The notes beneath the pieces were generated by a model that saw nothing but the letters and a program-made list of their open reading frames with translations, made no database searches and was not told the DNA's origin. From the NCBI GenBank assembly GCA_036389675.1, contig DASVWI010000021.1:124001-188000 (forward strand): a stretch of 64,000 nucleotides of DNA, in the 5' to 3' direction. Numbering within the stretch: position 1 is the stretch's first letter; the number at the start of each line of letters is the position of its first letter. Positions 25,490-36,834 of this stretch are shown here, one piece after another. This DNA comes from DASQYE01 sp036389675. Its GTDB lineage: Bacteria > Acidobacteriota > Blastocatellia > Pyrinomonadales > Pyrinomonadaceae. The position numbers and the translations under genes are program-made.

Positions 25490-26226
25490 GTGGTTTCGCC
25501 TTCAAGAATAATGACAAACAACTCGGCAGGCCCATGAACGCCGATTGCCAGCGTTAGTTCGATATCCGAGGTGCGCGACGGGCCTGTGATGAAGGTCACG
25601 GTCGGGCTCAGGCCCTTGTGCCCCTTTTCATTGATCGCCCCTAAGACTTCCCCCAACGTCCGGCGAACGCGCGCGGACTCGACGACCGCGATGTGTACCG
25701 TCGGCACAAGCGAGGTCAACCTGTGCCGCTCATCATCGGACTCAAGCACCAGCGTGCCTGTCTCGGCCACGGCCCACTGCGCGCCGGTTATCCCTACGTC
25801 GCAATCGAATAGCTGGGGCGTATCAGCATTCTCCAACAACTCCGTTTCCTCATGCAGGTGGTTGACGACACGCTGCGCCAACTCGGAATCCGAGACCGCT
25901 ATAAGCTGCGCCTTCGCCCCTTCAACTATCTGTCTGACGATTTGCGCCGCTTCAACGTCATCACTCACGATGACGCAGTGACCGCCGACAGCTTCCAGCA
26001 TCTCTTTGAAAAGCTCAGTCGGCGTCGAATCCGACTCTGCGGCCAGCGTAATCGTGCGACCGGAATGCAGCATGGCTTTATGGCCGGCATGATGCTCGCC
26101 GCGCACCGCATCGAAGGGCGCGCTTTTGTCCAGATGCCGGCGAATCGTCGCGAGCATAGCCCGTCGCACCTCATTGTTCTTTTCTCGCTCTCCCAACTTT
26201 AAAGCCCGTCCTCGCTCGTCCGGCAT
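25486..26226 (-). CDS. lutC: Lactate utilization protein C, LUD domain
   Basis: A 246-residue LUD-domain protein, part of the LutABC system that oxidises L-lactate to pyruvate. I place the start at ATG 26226 (MPDERGRALKLGEREKNNEV), 10 bp after lutB; the open frame extends to 26340 inside lutB without support. The LUD core is seen in DVGITGAQWAVAETGTLVLES, LTSLVPTVHIAVV and VTFITGPSRTSDIELTLAIGVHG, where the SRT/SD and GVHGP motifs are typical. In this operon the lactate comes from L-lactaldehyde oxidised by RhaEW. The stop overlaps the start of the ABC ATPase gene. Confidence 0.88.
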   Translation of the reverse strand: MPDERGRALKLGEREKNNEVRRAMLATIRRHLDKSAPFDAVRGEHHAGHKAMLHSGRTITLAAESDSTPTELFKEMLEAVGGHCVIVSDDVEAAQIVRQIVEGAKAQLIAVSDSELAQRVVNHLHEETELLENADTPQLFDCDVGITGAQWAVAETGTLVLESDDERHRLTSLVPTVHIAVVESARVRRTLGEVLGAINEKGHKGLSPTVTFITGPSRTSDIELTLAIGVHGPAELFVIILEGETT

Positions 26227-26236
26227 CGGCTGCTTT

Positions 26237-27709
26237 TCATCTCCTGACCGACAAATCATCCCGCCACTGGTCGCGGAACGAGCGCGGGGCAAACGGCGGC
26301 GCATCGCGCCACGCCGTCCAGGCCGCGAGCGGCGGCGCAAGCTTGGCTAACGGGGCACTCACTTTTCCTATGCGCCCCTGCCGCACCATGGGGCGCTGCA
26401 GCAATCTCCCGAGGCGCGCGCTCAGCCTGTAGAGTGTCGGGCGCGCCCATGCGAAAGCGTAAAGACGAAAGGCCAGATGCTCCAACATCTTTCGCTTGAC
26501 CGGCCCGCGCTCGTCCGCCGTGCCGCCAGCCGTTCCCTCCACGATCTCCGCGCGCAGGTGCAGCAGCAATTCCGGGATATCGATTTTGACGGGACAGACC
26601 TCTCGACAAGCCCCGCACAGACTCGATGCGTAGGGCAGCTGCGCGGAGCCTTTGATTCCCGTCAACTGCGGCGTGATGACAGCGCCGATAGGCCCGGGAT
26701 ATACAGACCCGTAAGCATGACCGCCGATCTGCTGGTAGACCGGACAGGCGTTGAGACATGCACCGCATCTGATGCAGGCCAGAGACTGACGCGTGACCGG
26801 GTGACCGAGCATGCGCGAGCGCCCGTTGTCCATCAGGATGATATGCACTTGCTCCGGGCCTTCATCATTGGGGCTTCTCTTCGTGCCGGTGATGAGCGAT
26901 TGATAGGAGGTCAGACGCTGGCCCGTGCCCGAGCGCGGCAGCAATTTGAGAAACACGTCCAGATCAACGAGGCGCGGGATAATCTTCTCGATTCCCATGA
27001 CGGCGATGTGTGTCTTCGGCAGGCTGGTCGTCAGGCGGGCGTTGCCTTCATTCTCCAGAATCAGGAACGTGCCCGTCTCGGCGACGCCGAAATTCACGCC
27101 GCTGATGCCCGCGTCGGCTTCGGCGAAGCGCTGGCGCAGGATGCGCCGCGCCGCGCCCGTCAGCACCGCCACGTCATCCGTAGGCTCAATCCCAAGCTTC
27201 CTGACGAACAACTCCGCGATCTGTCGCTTGGACTTATGTATCGCAGGGACGACGATGTGCGAAGGCGTCTCGTGCGCGAGCTGAATAATCCACTCGCCGA
27301 GGTCTGTCTCGACGGGTGCGAGCCCGGCTTCTTCGAGCGCCTGGTTGAGATGAATCTCCTCGGTCGCCATGCTCTTGGATTTGACGATGCGCGTGGCCTC
27401 GCGCTCGCGCAGGATGCGAAGGACAATCGCGCACGCCTCCCGGGCGTCGCGCGCCCAGTGAACCTGTGCCCCCGCGCGCTCGGCGTTGTCGGCGAAGGCT
27501 TCCAGATACTTGTCCAGATGCGCGAGCGTTTCGTCCTTGATCGCGCGTGCGCGCTCGCGCAATCCTTCCCAGTCATCGACGGTCGTGACGGCGATTTTAC
27601 GCCGCGCGCCGAACGTGTTCGCCAGATTACGCAGCGCGCCGCGCAACTGCGTATCCACGAGCGCCTCTCGCGCGTTGCGGTCAAACGTCTCTGAGGTTAA
27701 AGGATTCAT
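26237..27709 (-). CDS. lutB: Lactate utilization iron-sulfur protein B
   Basis: A 490-residue protein with an N-terminal LUD domain (NFGVAETGTFLILENEGNARL; TSLPKTHIAV) and a C-terminal ferredoxin region with two cysteine clusters, CIRCGACLNACP and CGACREVCP, for 4Fe-4S centres. ARKIAVTT, RIVKSKSMATEEIHLN and YGSVYPGPIGAVITP are characteristic of LutB/YkgF. It is thought to carry electrons from lactate between LutA and LutC; the exact electron path is not settled in the family. It begins 22 bp after lutA and ends 10 bp before lutC. Confidence 0.92.
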   Translation of the reverse strand: MNPLTSETFDRNAREALVDTQLRGALRNLANTFGARRKIAVTTVDDWEGLRERARAIKDETLAHLDKYLEAFADNAERAGAQVHWARDAREACAIVLRILREREATRIVKSKSMATEEIHLNQALEEAGLAPVETDLGEWIIQLAHETPSHIVVPAIHKSKRQIAELFVRKLGIEPTDDVAVLTGAARRILRQRFAEADAGISGVNFGVAETGTFLILENEGNARLTTSLPKTHIAVMGIEKIIPRLVDLDVFLKLLPRSGTGQRLTSYQSLITGTKRSPNDEGPEQVHIILMDNGRSRMLGHPVTRQSLACIRCGACLNACPVYQQIGGHAYGSVYPGPIGAVITPQLTGIKGSAQLPYASSLCGACREVCPVKIDIPELLLHLRAEIVEGTAGGTADERGPVKRKMLEHLAFRLYAFAWARPTLYRLSARLGRLLQRPMVRQGRIGKVSAPLAKLAPPLAAWTAWRDAPPFAPRSFRDQWRDDLSVRR

Positions 27710-27731
27710 ACTATGGTTCGGCGTGCCCTGC

Positions 27732-28460
27732 TTAATCTTCGCGTGCCGCTAACAGTTCCGCCAGATGCATGGCGCGCACGGCGGAGTTGTTTCGCGTCAA
27801 ACGCCCGCCGATCTGCATCAGACAGCTTGCGTCGCCCGAGACGACGGCCCTCACCCCGGCCTGTTCGATTGAATCGATTTTACTGTCGAGAATCGCCACG
27901 GAGATTTCCGGGTACTTGACCGAGAAAGTTCCGCCGAAGCCGCAGCAGGCGTCCGCATTCGGCATCTCGACGAGCTCCGCGCCGCTCACCCCTCGAATCA
28001 ACCGGCGCGGCTCGCTATGCACGTTCAGGTCGCGCAGGGCATGACAGGCATCGTGCCACGTGACGCGCCCGCGAAACTTTGCCCCGACATCCTCTACTTT
28101 GAGGACGTTGACGAGGAAGGAGCCGAACTCGTACGTGCGCGAGGCCAGCGCCTCCGCGCGTCTTCGCCAGCTCTCGTCGTCGGGAAACAGTTCATGAAAG
28201 TGATGCACCATGGCCGTGCATGAGCCGGACGGGCTGACGACCGCCTCGCTCCCGGCCTCTTCAAAGATTTCGATAAACCGCTCGGCCAGAGAGCGCGCTT
28301 CCCTTCTGTATCCGGTATTGAAGGCGGGCTGTCCGCAACAGGTCTGCCGCTCGTCGAAGACGACTTCGCATCCGGCACGCCGCAGCACCTCGACGGCGCT
28401 CGTGCCGATTGAAGGCCACAACTGGTCGACCACACAGGTGATGAATAAAGAGACTCGCAA
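27732..28460 (-). CDS. lutA: Lactate utilization protein A, CCG-domain oxidoreductase
   Basis: A 242-residue protein with two cysteine-rich CCG domains: QTCCGQPAFNTGY near residue 40 and DACCGFGGTFSVKYPEIS near 170, as in LutA/YkgE and the Fe-S subunit of glycolate oxidase. MRVSLFITCVVDQLWPSIG is the usual N-terminus, and it begins at TTG 28460 with a weak ribosome binding site. It works with LutB and LutC in L-lactate oxidation. The gene is 81 bp after fbp in the rhamnose operon, where L-lactate is a product of rhamnose breakdown. Confidence 0.9.
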   Translation of the reverse strand: MRVSLFITCVVDQLWPSIGTSAVEVLRRAGCEVVFDERQTCCGQPAFNTGYRREARSLAERFIEIFEEAGSEAVVSPSGSCTAMVHHFHELFPDDESWRRRAEALASRTYEFGSFLVNVLKVEDVGAKFRGRVTWHDACHALRDLNVHSEPRRLIRGVSGAELVEMPNADACCGFGGTFSVKYPEISVAILDSKIDSIEQAGVRAVVSGDASCLMQIGGRLTRNNSAVRAMHLAELLAARED

Positions 28461-28541
28461 AAGTAATTACCGTTTGAATGAAAGGCCGTAAACGCCCTCA
28501 CGCCACGGCCAAAGGGAGATGCCCCTCTGGCCCATCCGTCT

Positions 28542-29531
28542 TTATCCTTCTTTCATGCAACGCTCGAACTCCGCCATCTCGACCTCTCCGCCGACGATGA
28601 GCGGCGTGCGCTGGTGAATGCCCGTCGGCTGCACGTCCAGAAGTCGCTGTGTGCCGTCGCTGGCCGCGCCCCCGGCCTGTTCGGCGAGAAACGAGACGGG
28701 GTTGGCCTCGTACAACAGGCGCAGCTTTCCCGACGGATAATCGGTCGTCGGCGGGTAGATGAAGACGCCACCGCGCAGCAGCGTGCGGTGAAAGTCCGCG
28801 ACCATCGAGCCGACGAAACGCGACGAGTAGCTGCGGCCATTGACGCCGGCCCGCAATCGTTTCAGGTATTTCAAATAAATCGCCGGGAACTTATCGCAGT
28901 ACGCTTCATTGATCGAATAGTACTGGCCCTGCCGCGGGATGCGTATATTTTCATGCGTCAGCAGGTAAGACCCGACGCTGGGGTCAAGCGTGAAGCCGTG
29001 AACGCCGTTTCCAGCGCTGTAGACGAGCACGGTCGAAGAGCCGTAGACGACGTAGCCGGCGGCGACCTGCTTGTTCCCCGGTTGCAGCAGCCATTCAACA
29101 GGGTCAACGGCCTTTTCGCCTTTGGGCCGACGAAAGATGGAGAAGGTCGTTCCTATCGTGACGGCGACATCGATGTTGGATGAGCCGTCGAGCGGGTCAA
29201 AGACGATGGCATACTGAGAGTTGGGCGACTTGTGGCCGAGAGTGATCGGCTCTTCATTCTCTTCCGAGGCGATGATGCCTATGCTCTCTCTCAGGCTCAG
29301 GCAGTGAATCAGCGCGTCGTTGGCGTAAACGTCCAGCTTCTGCTGCACCTCGCCCTGCACATTGATCTCGCCGAGCGTGCCAAGGATGTCCACCAGACCC
29401 GCGCGGCGCACCTGCGCTTCGATCATCTTCGTGGCAAGCTGCAGCCCGGACATGAGCCAGGTGAACTCGCCGGTCGCCCCCGGGATGTGCATCTGTTCCT
29501 GAGAGACATGCTGTTGAAAGGTCGTGATCAT
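28542..29531 (-). CDS. fbp: Fructose-1,6-bisphosphatase class I
   Basis: A 329-residue enzyme that removes the 1-phosphate of fructose-1,6-bisphosphate, the one-way step of gluconeogenesis. IIASEENEEPI and VFDPLDGSSNIDVAVTIGTTFSIF carry the metal and phosphate ligands; YVVYGSSTVLVYSAG, RYSSRFVGSMVADFHRTLLRGGVFIYPP and GKLRLLYEANP-SFLAEQAGG complete the class I pattern. Length is normal. Finding fbp between rhaB and lutA is unusual; it suits growth on rhamnose, where DHAP and pyruvate are made and hexose phosphate must be synthesised. It lies 18 bp after rhaB. Confidence 0.93.
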   Translation of the reverse strand: MITTFQQHVSQEQMHIPGATGEFTWLMSGLQLATKMIEAQVRRAGLVDILGTLGEINVQGEVQQKLDVYANDALIHCLSLRESIGIIASEENEEPITLGHKSPNSQYAIVFDPLDGSSNIDVAVTIGTTFSIFRRPKGEKAVDPVEWLLQPGNKQVAAGYVVYGSSTVLVYSAGNGVHGFTLDPSVGSYLLTHENIRIPRQGQYYSINEAYCDKFPAIYLKYLKRLRAGVNGRSYSSRFVGSMVADFHRTLLRGGVFIYPPTTDYPSGKLRLLYEANPVSFLAEQAGGAASDGTQRLLDVQPTGIHQRTPLIVGGEVEMAEFERCMKEG

Positions 29532-29549
29532 ACGGGCCAGCCTTTCCGG

Positions 29550-31037
29550 TCAATCCACGTATAGAGCCTCCAGGCTCTGGTAACGACTGAGCGCCTCTTC
29601 CCATGCAGGGGTGCGCGCCGGGGTGAACTTCCTGAGCCTCACGTTTTCGGCGACGTGACGCCGCCCCTCATGGAGCGACGCGAAGCGCCCGCTTGAAACG
29701 GCCTGCACCAGCACGTTGCCCACAACGGTCGCCTCCACCGGCCCGGCCTGCACAGGCAGGCCCGTGGCGTTGGCGGTCGCTTGATTAAGGTAATCGTTCT
29801 GGCCGCCGCCGCCGCCTATCTGCACGCCTTTGATCTTCTCGCCGGTCAAAGACTCGATGGTGCGAAGCACCGATGCATAACGTAAAGCCAGCGAGTCAAG
29901 GATAGTCTTGGAGATCGCGGGCGGATTGTCCGGCACAGCCTGCCCGCTTTCCGTCAGATGTTCCTTCACCGCCCTCATCATGCTTGACGGGTTGAAGAAG
30001 CGCTCGTCGTCGGGAAAGATTAAGGCAGGGCAATCTTTAAGCGCTTCGGCCTGCGGCAGCAGACTCTCATAACTGACATCGAGCCCCTGCTTTTTCCACT
30101 CCCTGCGGCAGGATTCAAAAACCCACAGCCCCATCACGTTCTTGAGGAATCGGATAGTGCCGAACGCCCCGCCCTCGTTGGTAAAGTTATGACGCGCGAC
30201 CTCGCGGTTGATGAGCACCTCCCGGCGCTCAACGCCGACCAGCGACCATGTGCCCGAAGAGATATAAGCCCAGCCTGTTTCGAGCGGCGCGCCCGCGACA
30301 GCGCTGCCCGTATCGTGAGTCGCCGGAGCGATGACGCTCACCGCTTGCAGGCCCGACTGGTCTGCGAGCGCTGGCTTGAGCGGGCCTAGGCGAGTTCCGG
30401 CTGGCACAATCTCTGTCAGGAGATTGAGGGGCAGGCCCAAACGCTCGATCAGTTCCCGATCCCACGTCCCGGTTCTGGCGCTGACCATCTGCATCGTCGT
30501 CGCATTTGTGTATTCGGTGACGGCGCGGCCCGTCAGATAAAAATTTATCAGGTCTGGAATCAGGAGCAGCCGCGCAGCCCTTTTGGGTAAGCCTTCCTGC
30601 GCGTGAGCGTAGAGCTGAAACAGCGTATTGAAGACCATGAGCTGAATGCCCGTGCGCTCGAAGACCTCTTCGCGCGGCACGTGTGCGAAAACCTGCTCCA
30701 TGGTCTGGCGCGTCCGCTCATCTCTGTAACAGATAGGATTTTCAATGAGCACGCCCGCCTCATCAATCAATCCGTAATCAACGCCCCAGCTATCGACGCC
30801 GATGCTTTCGACGGGTCTGCCAAGCTCGCGCGCACGCTCGCCGGCCCGATTCAGGCCAGCCCTGATCTCGTCGAAAATCTTCGGCAGCTTCCAGCGAAGG
30901 TGGCCCGCAGACTCGCTGGCCGGATAGCGAAAACGCCGCAACTCTTCCAGCAGCAGCTCGCCCTCAGCCACCCCAGTCAGAAACACACGCCCGCTCCCGG
31001 CGCCGAGATCAACCGCGATGTAGAGCGAGTCATTCAT
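29550..31037 (-). CDS. rhaB: Rhamnulokinase
   Basis: A 495-residue FGGY-family sugar kinase that phosphorylates L-rhamnulose at C1. YIAVDLGAGSGRVFLTGV is the N-terminal phosphate loop with the GAGSGR typical of RhaB, GVDSWGVDYGLID and CYRDERT form the sugar site, ATHDTGSAVAGAP and SSGTWSLVG the second ATP motif, and IQIGGGGGQNDYLNQ-like residues (VQIGGGGGQNDYLNQATAN) the adenine site. The length fits. The gene lies 72 bp after rhaI and 18 bp before fbp. Confidence 0.93.
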   Translation of the reverse strand: MNDSLYIAVDLGAGSGRVFLTGVAEGELLLEELRRFRYPASESAGHLRWKLPKIFDEIRAGLNRAGERARELGRPVESIGVDSWGVDYGLIDEAGVLIENPICYRDERTRQTMEQVFAHVPREEVFERTGIQLMVFNTLFQLYAHAQEGLPKRAARLLLIPDLINFYLTGRAVTEYTNATTMQMVSARTGTWDRELIERLGLPLNLLTEIVPAGTRLGPLKPALADQSGLQAVSVIAPATHDTGSAVAGAPLETGWAYISSGTWSLVGVERREVLINREVARHNFTNEGGAFGTIRFLKNVMGLWVFESCRREWKKQGLDVSYESLLPQAEALKDCPALIFPDDERFFNPSSMMRAVKEHLTESGQAVPDNPPAISKTILDSLALRYASVLRTIESLTGEKIKGVQIGGGGGQNDYLNQATANATGLPVQAGPVEATVVGNVLVQAVSSGRFASLHEGRRHVAENVRLRKFTPARTPAWEEALSRYQSLEALYVD

Positions 31038-31109
31038 CGAGAGTGAAGGGGCGAGCCGCGAGCAAGCCTGCGCGTACTTGAGCGCTTACTGCTCACAGCC
31101 TGTCTTTCG

Positions 31110-32411
31110 TCAGACGATGCCGGAAGCGGCAGCGCCTTTCTGCGCCGGACGTTCTTCGGCCTTACGCCGGCGATAACCGCTCGCGCGGTAGGCGGCGACA
31201 GGGTCAATCGCGCCGCCCGAACGCTCGCGCGCAATCGCCAGTATGGGCGAAACGTCCGTCGTGAAAGCTCGCTTGAGCGTCGAGAGCGCCGCCAGCGGGT
31301 CACACTTCTCCTGCGCTTCCCTGAGGGCCTCGCGGTCAACCAGATGGGCCTGCACGTATGCGCGCACAAGCTCGACGGCGCTCGACATCAGAGACTCAAT
31401 CGGGTCTGTGACGTTGTGCGACTGGTCGAGCATGTAGGCCGGGGAGAAGTCCTTGACACCTTCCAGCTCGGCGTCGACCAGCTCGTTGAAAATCAGGAAG
31501 AGCTGGAAGGGCTTGATCGAGCCGGCGTCGAGGTCGTCGTCGCCGTACTTGCTGTCGTTGAAATGGAAGCCCGCGAGCTTGCCGAACTGTATCAGGCGCG
31601 CGACGATCATCTCTATGTTGACGTTCGGCGCGTGATGGCCCAGATCAACCAGAGAGAAAGCTTTTGGCCCAAGCTCGCGCGCGCAGTGATAGCTGATACC
31701 CCAGTCATTGATGACCGTCGAATAAAACGCCGGCTCGTAGAACTTATGCTCTATGAACAAGCGCCAGTCGTCGGGGACGTGATCGTAAATCTCGCGCATG
31801 CTTTCCAGATAGCGTTCGAGCGCGCGACGAAAATGCTGCTGGCCCGGAAAGTTTCCGCCGTCGCCGATCCAGACCGTGTGTGCCCGAGAGCCAAGGGTCT
31901 TGCCGATCTCTATGCATTCGATGTTGTGCGCGACCGCCTGCTCGCGCACGGCCCTGTCCGGATGCGTCAGGCTTCCGAACTTGTAAGAGTGTTTTTGTCC
32001 CAGCTGATCCTGAAACGTGTTCGAGTTCATCGCATCGAAGTTGAGCCCGCGCGCGCTCGCAAAGTCGCGCAGCTCCGAGACGTTCTCGGGCTTGTCCCAC
32101 GGGATGTGCAGCGAGACGCCGGGCGTTGACCGCACGAGCTTGAAGATAGTTCCGCAGTCTTCAAGCTTTTCGTAGATGCCGCGCGGCTCGCCCACGCCGG
32201 GGAAGCGCGCGAAGCGCGTCCCCCCCGTGCCGACGCCCCACGAGGGGACGGCGACACGGAAGCCTGCGGCGCGAAGAGTGAGGTCTTCGATGTCGACCTT
32301 TTGACGCAGCAGCTTTTTGCCGAGAGCATCGTAATCCTCTTCGACCCACTGACGCGCCTGCTCGTTCTGCTCGGCAATGAAGGCGTCGTCGATCTCGAAA
32401 GTTTTTGCCAT
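31110..32411 (-). CDS. rhaI: L-rhamnose isomerase, RhaI type
   Basis: A 433-residue TIM-barrel isomerase interconverting L-rhamnose and L-rhamnulose, of the Pseudomonas stutzeri / Sinorhizobium RhaI type rather than E. coli RhaA. The metal-binding residues fall in FIEHKFYEPAFY (Glu), SLVDLGHHAPNVNIE (Asp, His) and GFHFNDSKYGDDDLD (Asp/His). FAVPSWGVGTGGTRFARFPG-like text near residue 50 (VPSWGVGTGGTRFA) is another family mark. The start ATG 32411 has GGAGG 6 bp upstream. It follows rhaEW by 17 bp. No mutarotase gene (rhaM) was found in the operon. Confidence 0.93.
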   Translation of the reverse strand: MAKTFEIDDAFIAEQNEQARQWVEEDYDALGKKLLRQKVDIEDLTLRAAGFRVAVPSWGVGTGGTRFARFPGVGEPRGIYEKLEDCGTIFKLVRSTPGVSLHIPWDKPENVSELRDFASARGLNFDAMNSNTFQDQLGQKHSYKFGSLTHPDRAVREQAVAHNIECIEIGKTLGSRAHTVWIGDGGNFPGQQHFRRALERYLESMREIYDHVPDDWRLFIEHKFYEPAFYSTVINDWGISYHCARELGPKAFSLVDLGHHAPNVNIEMIVARLIQFGKLAGFHFNDSKYGDDDLDAGSIKPFQLFLIFNELVDAELEGVKDFSPAYMLDQSHNVTDPIESLMSSAVELVRAYVQAHLVDREALREAQEKCDPLAALSTLKRAFTTDVSPILAIARERSGGAIDPVAAYRASGYRRRKAEERPAQKGAAASGIV

Positions 32412-32428
32412 GACAATCCTCCAACCTG

Positions 32429-34627
<2,199 letters not shown>

Positions 34628-34791
34628 GAGACCTCCTTCAAGTGGAAGAATCTCTTCATTCCCCTCGTATGGTAATCCAACCATCGGCCAGATTTTTTTG
34701 ATGCCATCTTCATGGGTCACCTTGAAGGCTTAAAGCTTTCGGCCTTCTGCCATCAGTCGTTGTGGCTGACGCCAAACGAGCGGCATTGGGT

Positions 34792-34801
34792 TAACCGCTT
34801 A
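34792..34801. promoter_or_regulatory. LacI-family operator of the rhamnose operon (site 4)
   Basis: TAACCGCTTA fits TAANCGNTTA exactly, and the wider GGTTAACCGCTTAATC is the reverse complement of the repeat found twice before the TonB receptor gene. It is 165 bp upstream of the rhaEW ATG. Confidence 0.6.
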
Positions 34802-35149
34802 ATCAGCGCCTCATAAAAAAGAGCACGCTTTCTGCTGAGCGTGTTGAAACTTCCGGGGGAGCTGATAGTGAAATCAGGCTTATAAAATAAGAGCGCGAAA
34901 TTTACCGGATAATACGGGACTGATTATTAAGACTCTATTATTAAACTGCCGGGGCGACGCCTGAATGTGCCCGCCACGCCGGAAAGGCTTTCGCAGATGA
35001 CCTACTGCTGCTGGCCCTGACAGACCACACCAGCGATGCGGCCTTCCGGTGGAAATTCTCCTGCGGGGGCAGACCGAATTGTGACGAACGAGTCACCTTA
35101 TGTATACCATCTTTCTCGAAATTACAAGGCGATAGATGACAGCCCCCTG

Positions 35150-35177
35150 TTGCAATCCATCCGCAAGATGATATAAG
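35150..35177 (+). promoter_or_regulatory. Predicted promoter of the acetylesterase operon
   Basis: TTGCAA (35150-35155) and TATAAG (35172-35177) are 16 bp apart. Transcription would start near 35184, leaving a leader of about 200 nt. Confidence 0.5.
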
Positions 35178-35219
35178 TTCCCCACTTCCTAAACTTCTAT
35201 TCGACCCGAAAGTGGGGAA
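35178..35219 (+). promoter_or_regulatory. 5' leader stem-loop of the acetylesterase operon
   Basis: TTCCCCACTT (35178-35187) and AAGTGGGGAA (35210-35219) are perfect 10-bp arms around a 22-base loop, lying right at the expected 5' end of the transcript. Two smaller hairpins follow (ATCCTCCGGTGAGGAT at about 35219-35234, and CTCCG/CGGAG at about 35261-35277). I could not match the leader to a known riboswitch. Confidence 0.5.
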
Positions 35220-35334
35220 TCCTCCGGTGAGGATGCTTGGAGCCGAGGCGGCGTGTGTCCTCCGAAGAAAGCGGAGAAAAGCATGTGACCACAGCTGGCC
35301 CGAAGTCTCTTCCGTGCAGTTATGGATAAGGGGA

Positions 35335-35344
35335 AAAGCGCTTA
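35335..35344. promoter_or_regulatory. LacI-type operator candidate in the acetylesterase leader (site 5)
   Basis: AAAGCGCTTA matches TAANCGNTTA with one mismatch and holds the perfect palindrome AAGCGCTT. It lies 39-48 bp before the acetylesterase ATG, downstream of the predicted promoter, a normal place for a roadblock repressor. Confidence 0.45.
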
Positions 35345-35382
35345 AATCGCAGCAGCCTTCCGATTGGAAATGGAGGATTCGT

Positions 35383-36720
35383 ATGCTGAGTCAACATCTG
35401 CGGGTGGCGCTTCTGTCTCTCGCCGTCATGGGCGGCGGCGTGATGGCGAACTCGCCTGCGAAGCCTGCGTCAAAGGCGCGGGCTCAGGGTAATAGAACGG
35501 TTTGGAGATTCGATTTCGGGCCGGGCCGTGTGGCCGCCGGTTACAGGCAGGTGTTGGCGACGACCGTTTACAGTAAGGAGACGGGCTACGGGTTCGAGCC
35601 GGGCGCGGAGATTCAGTGTGTAGATCGCGGAGGCAGGGACGATCTGCGCTCAGACCTGTGCGCGAGCGATAAGCCGTTCTACTTCTCAGCCGCGTTGCCC
35701 GAAGGTAATTACAACGTGACTGTGACCTTCGGCGATAAGAACGGCGAGACGACCGCGACCGTCAAAGCGGAGCTTCGACGATTGATGGTGGAAAAGGTTC
35801 ATACTGCTCGCGGCAAGTTCGAGACGCGCACGTTCACAGTCAACATACGCACCCCGCAGATTTCCACCGGCGGCGGCGTCAAGCTCAAGGAGCGCGAGAA
35901 GACGATGGAAATCTGGAACTGGGACGAGAAGCTCACGCTCGAATTCAATAACACGCGCCCAAGCCTGTGCTCCATCGAAATCACTCGCGCCGAAAATATT
36001 CCGACGGTCTTTCTCCTTGGCGATTCGACGGTCTGCGACCAGCCGCGCGAGCCCTACAACAGTTGGGGACAGATGCTGACCCGTTTTTTCCGACCGGGCA
36101 TCGCCGTCGCCAATCATGCCGAATCCGGCGAGTCTCTGCGCTCTTCGCTCGGCGCGCGCCGTCTGGACAAAGTCCTGAGCCTGATGAAGCCGGGCGACTA
36201 TCTGCTCATACAGTACGGGCACAACGACGAGAAGGAGAAGGGCGAGGGCGTCGGCCCTTTCACCACTTACAAAGCGGCGCTGAAAAGGTTCGTCGCCGGG
36301 GCACGCGCTGCCGGCGGCACACCCGTGCTTATCACGCCCATGCACCGCAGAACCTTTGACGACGCGGGCAAGATCACGAACTCGCACGGCGACTACCCGG
36401 AGGCAGTGCGACAAGTCGCGCGGGAAGAGAAAGTGGCGCTCATTGATTTGAACTCCGCGAGCAAGCTCTTTTATGAAGCGCTGGGGCCGGAGAGATCAAA
36501 GCTCGCTTTCAAGGAGGGGGACGGCACGCACCACAACAACTATGGCAGCTACGAGCTTGCCCGCCTCATAGTTGAAGGCATCAGGGCCAATAAGCTCGGC
36601 ATCGCCCGATACCTTGTCAGGGACGTACCCTCGTTTGACCCGAGCCGCCCCGACCCCCTCGAAGGCTTTGCAGTTCCGCCCAGCCCCTTGAGCACGGACA
36701 TTAAGCCGCTGGGTAGTTAA
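35383..36720 (+). CDS. Rhamnogalacturonan acetylesterase, CE12
   Basis: A 445-residue secreted esterase that removes acetyl groups from the rhamnogalacturonan-I backbone. The frame is open from 35212, but ATG 35383 has TGGAGG six bases upstream and begins a signal peptide (MLSQHLRVALLSLAVMGGGV, cleavage near ARA-Q). Residues about 40-195 form a beta-sandwich (RFDFGPGRVAAGY ... NVTVTFGD) like those found in front of CE12 domains. The SGNH domain follows: GDSTV with the serine nucleophile, NHAESGES, YGHNDEKE, and DGTHHNNYGS with the catalytic Asp/His. It heads a five-gene operon with GH28, GH2, PL11 and another CE12 gene. Confidence 0.9.
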   Translation: MLSQHLRVALLSLAVMGGGVMANSPAKPASKARAQGNRTVWRFDFGPGRVAAGYRQVLATTVYSKETGYGFEPGAEIQCVDRGGRDDLRSDLCASDKPFYFSAALPEGNYNVTVTFGDKNGETTATVKAELRRLMVEKVHTARGKFETRTFTVNIRTPQISTGGGVKLKEREKTMEIWNWDEKLTLEFNNTRPSLCSIEITRAENIPTVFLLGDSTVCDQPREPYNSWGQMLTRFFRPGIAVANHAESGESLRSSLGARRLDKVLSLMKPGDYLLIQYGHNDEKEKGEGVGPFTTYKAALKRFVAGARAAGGTPVLITPMHRRTFDDAGKITNSHGDYPEAVRQVAREEKVALIDLNSASKLFYEALGPERSKLAFKEGDGTHHNNYGSYELARLIVEGIRANKLGIARYLVRDVPSFDPSRPDPLEGFAVPPSPLSTDIKPLGS

Positions 36721-36834
36721 AGCCGCTCGGGCGTCGCGCCTGACCGTCTACTCGCCGGGTGAGCTACGGCCCACCACACTAGCGTGTGTAAGCCCTCTGT
36801 TAGCTTTTTTCTACGATGGAAGAGGATGGGATTG

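Larger units (their letters stand above)
34628..35382. other. Divergent control region of the rhamnose and acetylesterase operons
   Basis: This 755-bp stretch between two divergent operons has no convincing gene. It carries a perfect LacI-type operator (34792-34801), an AT-rich middle (about 34870-34960), a predicted rightward promoter (35150-35177), a 5' leader hairpin (35178-35219) and a second operator-like palindrome (35335-35344). The leftward promoter could not be fixed. Confidence 0.65.

Noticed and set aside
26477..27694. 405-codon open frame opposite lutB
   Set aside because: Antisense shadow of a gene with two conserved 4Fe-4S motifs; no family features of its own.
35178..35340. 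Cobalamin riboswitch in the acetylesterase leader
   Set aside because: Only the GGGGAA and GGTGAGGAT stretches look similar. The B12 box and the GCCACTG-type core are missing.
35212..35382. Earlier start of the acetylesterase at GTG 35212
   Set aside because: That codon lies inside the perfect stem of the leader hairpin, whereas ATG 35383 has a strong ribosome binding site and signal peptide.
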